Assembly (NCBI RefSeq): GCF_946221145.1 | Contig: NZ_CAMIOH010000056.1 | Location: forward strand, 1-16,739 | Direction of reading: 5' to 3' | DNA length: 16,739 bases | Source of the DNA: an uncultured Paracoccus sp. | Lineage (GTDB): Bacteria > Pseudomonadota > Alphaproteobacteria > Rhodobacterales > Rhodobacteraceae | In this document: piece by piece, positions 15,916 through 16,739 of the stretch | Layout: each line of letters starts with the position of its first letter | How positions within the stretch are numbered: position 1 is the stretch's first letter | The notes under the pieces: model-generated | The model's input: only the letters and a program-made list of their open reading frames with translations | Databases searched by the model: none | Told to the model about the DNA's origin: nothing | Program-made: the position numbers and the translations under genes

Positions 15916-16311
15916 AGGCCCCCGCTGCTTAACGCTTCTTTTGATGCCCGTGCGCCGGAATGACGGGCGATCCGGCGCCCGGCTGGCCGCCATTACATAG
16001 CCTTTGCCACCAGAATGCACGGGTTTGCCTTCATGGCTTCGGCCTTCGTCCAGCTTTCGCCGATCTGAACCGCCTGTTTCGGGCAGCGGCACGACAGCCG
16101 CACCGGCTGACCCCATTGCCGATTTCGGACGCGGCGGGACATCGGCCCGTGGCATCCGGTGCCCCAGCGTGCTGCACAGATGACAGCCAGGACGGAACGG
16201 GTATCCTGACCGACACCACTTTCGCCGCCCACACGATGATCCGGTTGCAGAGGCTGATCGACCGGATAGCCAACCAGGCCCTGCTAAAGGGCGCCCTGGG
16301 GCGACCGTTCC
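15916..16311. other. Intergenic region between argC and gcvP
   Basis: About 400 bases between the convergent argC and gcvP 3' ends, with no confident gene. It holds two mutually exclusive GC hairpins after argC: GCCCGT 15946-15951 with 15963-15968, and GCGCCGG 15952-15958 with 15972-15978. Neither has a U-run. A third, imperfect stem-loop lies near the gcvP stop, in about 16275-16300. Any of these might end transcription from either side. A small minus-strand frame (15993-16142) is the only coding candidate. Confidence 0.5.
15993..16142 (-). CDS. Possible small cysteine-containing protein (uncertain)
   Basis: A 49-residue minus-strand frame from ATG 16142 (MSRRVRNRQWG), with a C-terminal stretch that reads like real protein: LSCRCPKQAVQIGESWTK and then AEAMKANPCILVAKAM. 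Three cysteines are present (C-x-C and a later C). I do not recognise it. By rough count about three quarters of third codon positions are G/C, lower than its neighbours. No good ribosome site is visible. The frame stays open to a GTG at 16232, so the start is uncertain. It lies in the gcvP orientation, about 170 bases after it, and could equally be non-coding. Confidence 0.25.
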   Translation of the reverse strand: MSRRVRNRQWGQPVRLSCRCPKQAVQIGESWTKAEAMKANPCILVAKAM

Positions 16312-16739
16312 CTATTCCGCCGCCTCGGCATAGCTGTCCAGGGGCGGACAGGTGCAGATCAGATTGCGGTCGCCATAGGCATTGTCCACCCGCCCGACCG
16401 GCGGCCAGTATTTGTCCACCCGGAACGCGCCCGGCGGAAAGCAGCCCTGTTCGCGCGAATAGGCGCGGTCCCAACCGGCCACCAGATCCTCGACCGTGTG
16501 GGGGGCGTGGCGCAGCGGGCTTTGATCCGCCGCGATGCGGCCCTGGGCCACGTCGGTGATCTCGTCGCGGATCGCCAGCATGGCGGTGATGAAGCGGTCG
16601 ATCTCGGCCTTGGTTTCGCTTTCCGTGGGTTCGACCATCAGCGTCCCGGCGACCGGCCAGCTCATGGTGGGCGCATGGAACCCGTTGTCGATCAGGCGCT
16701 TGGCGATGTCGTCCACAGTCACGCCATGATCGGCAAAGG
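16312..16739 (-). CDS. gcvP: Glycine dehydrogenase (P protein), C-terminal part
   Basis: The last 142 complete codons of the glycine cleavage system P protein, the PLP-dependent glycine decarboxylase. The frame enters through the right edge as [15 protein letters not shown] and continues with [20 protein letters not shown], a highly conserved P-protein C-terminal motif. The end also fits, with [15 protein letters not shown] and the terminal [20 protein letters not shown] before the TAG at 16314-16312. The PLP lysine lies upstream, outside the window. gcvP is usually last in a gcvTHP operon, which would continue off the right edge. Confidence 0.96.
   Translation of the reverse strand, partial: FADHGVTVDDIAKRLIDNGFHAPTMSWPVAGTLMVEPTESETKAEIDRFITAMLAIRDEITDVAQGRIAADQSPLRHAPHTVEDLVAGWDRAYSREQGCFPPGAFRVDKYWPPVGRVDNAYGDRNLICTCPPLDSYAEAAE

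Overview
The window looks like chromosomal DNA of a high-GC alphaproteobacterium, most likely a Paracoccus-like member of the Rhodobacteraceae. This rests on G/C-rich third codon positions throughout, a pqqABCDE cluster with a 30-residue PqqA, an aglEFGAK-type alpha-glucoside operon, a short 'type 2' ArgC and a bacterial topoisomerase IB. The genus is inferred by resemblance, not proven. I see no tRNA, rRNA, IS element or CRISPR array.

Layout. (1) 1-2135, minus strand: the PQQ biosynthesis operon pqqA-pqqB-pqqC-pqqD-pqqE. Only the first nine codons of pqqE lie in the window. pqqB/C, C/D and D/E are joined by ATGA overlaps. pqqA is set apart from pqqB by a terminator-like hairpin, which should yield excess precursor-peptide mRNA. 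(2) 2273-3322, plus strand: a divergent metallo-beta-lactamase-fold protein of the quinoprotein relay (SoxH-related) type. (3) 3411-9645, plus strand: a compact alpha-glucoside uptake operon made of a binding protein, two permeases, a cytoplasmic GH13 alpha-glucosidase and an ATPase. (4) 9764-14938, plus strand: an alcohol/aldehyde module. It starts with a GAF plus Fis-HTH regulator of AcoR ancestry that has no AAA+ domain. An NAD-dependent acetaldehyde dehydrogenase of the ExaC/AcoD type, a zinc alcohol dehydrogenase, DNA topoisomerase IB and a DUF779 protein follow. (5) 15004-15915: argC with its own clear promoter. (6) 15916-16311: about 400 bases with no confident gene. (7) 16312-16739, minus strand: the 3' end of glycine dehydrogenase gcvP.

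How the genes fit together: PQQ synthesis, the quinoprotein-relay hydrolase and the ExaC-like aldehyde dehydrogenase/AdhP pair all point to short-chain alcohol oxidation. Periplasmic quinoprotein dehydrogenases need PQQ, and the aldehyde dehydrogenase takes acetaldehyde to acetate. No PQQ-dependent dehydrogenase is encoded here, so it must lie elsewhere. The agl operon is an independent sugar-catabolic unit.

The items most worth a second look are four. A near-perfect palindrome (13515-13552) abuts the topoisomerase start codon and encodes the same 13-residue peptide on both strands. A perfect 8-4-8 palindrome (10709-10728) lies between the AAA+-less regulator and the aldehyde dehydrogenase. 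The regulator itself lacks its sigma-54 activation domain. Topoisomerase IB is embedded in an alcohol/aldehyde gene set, translationally coupled to DUF779.
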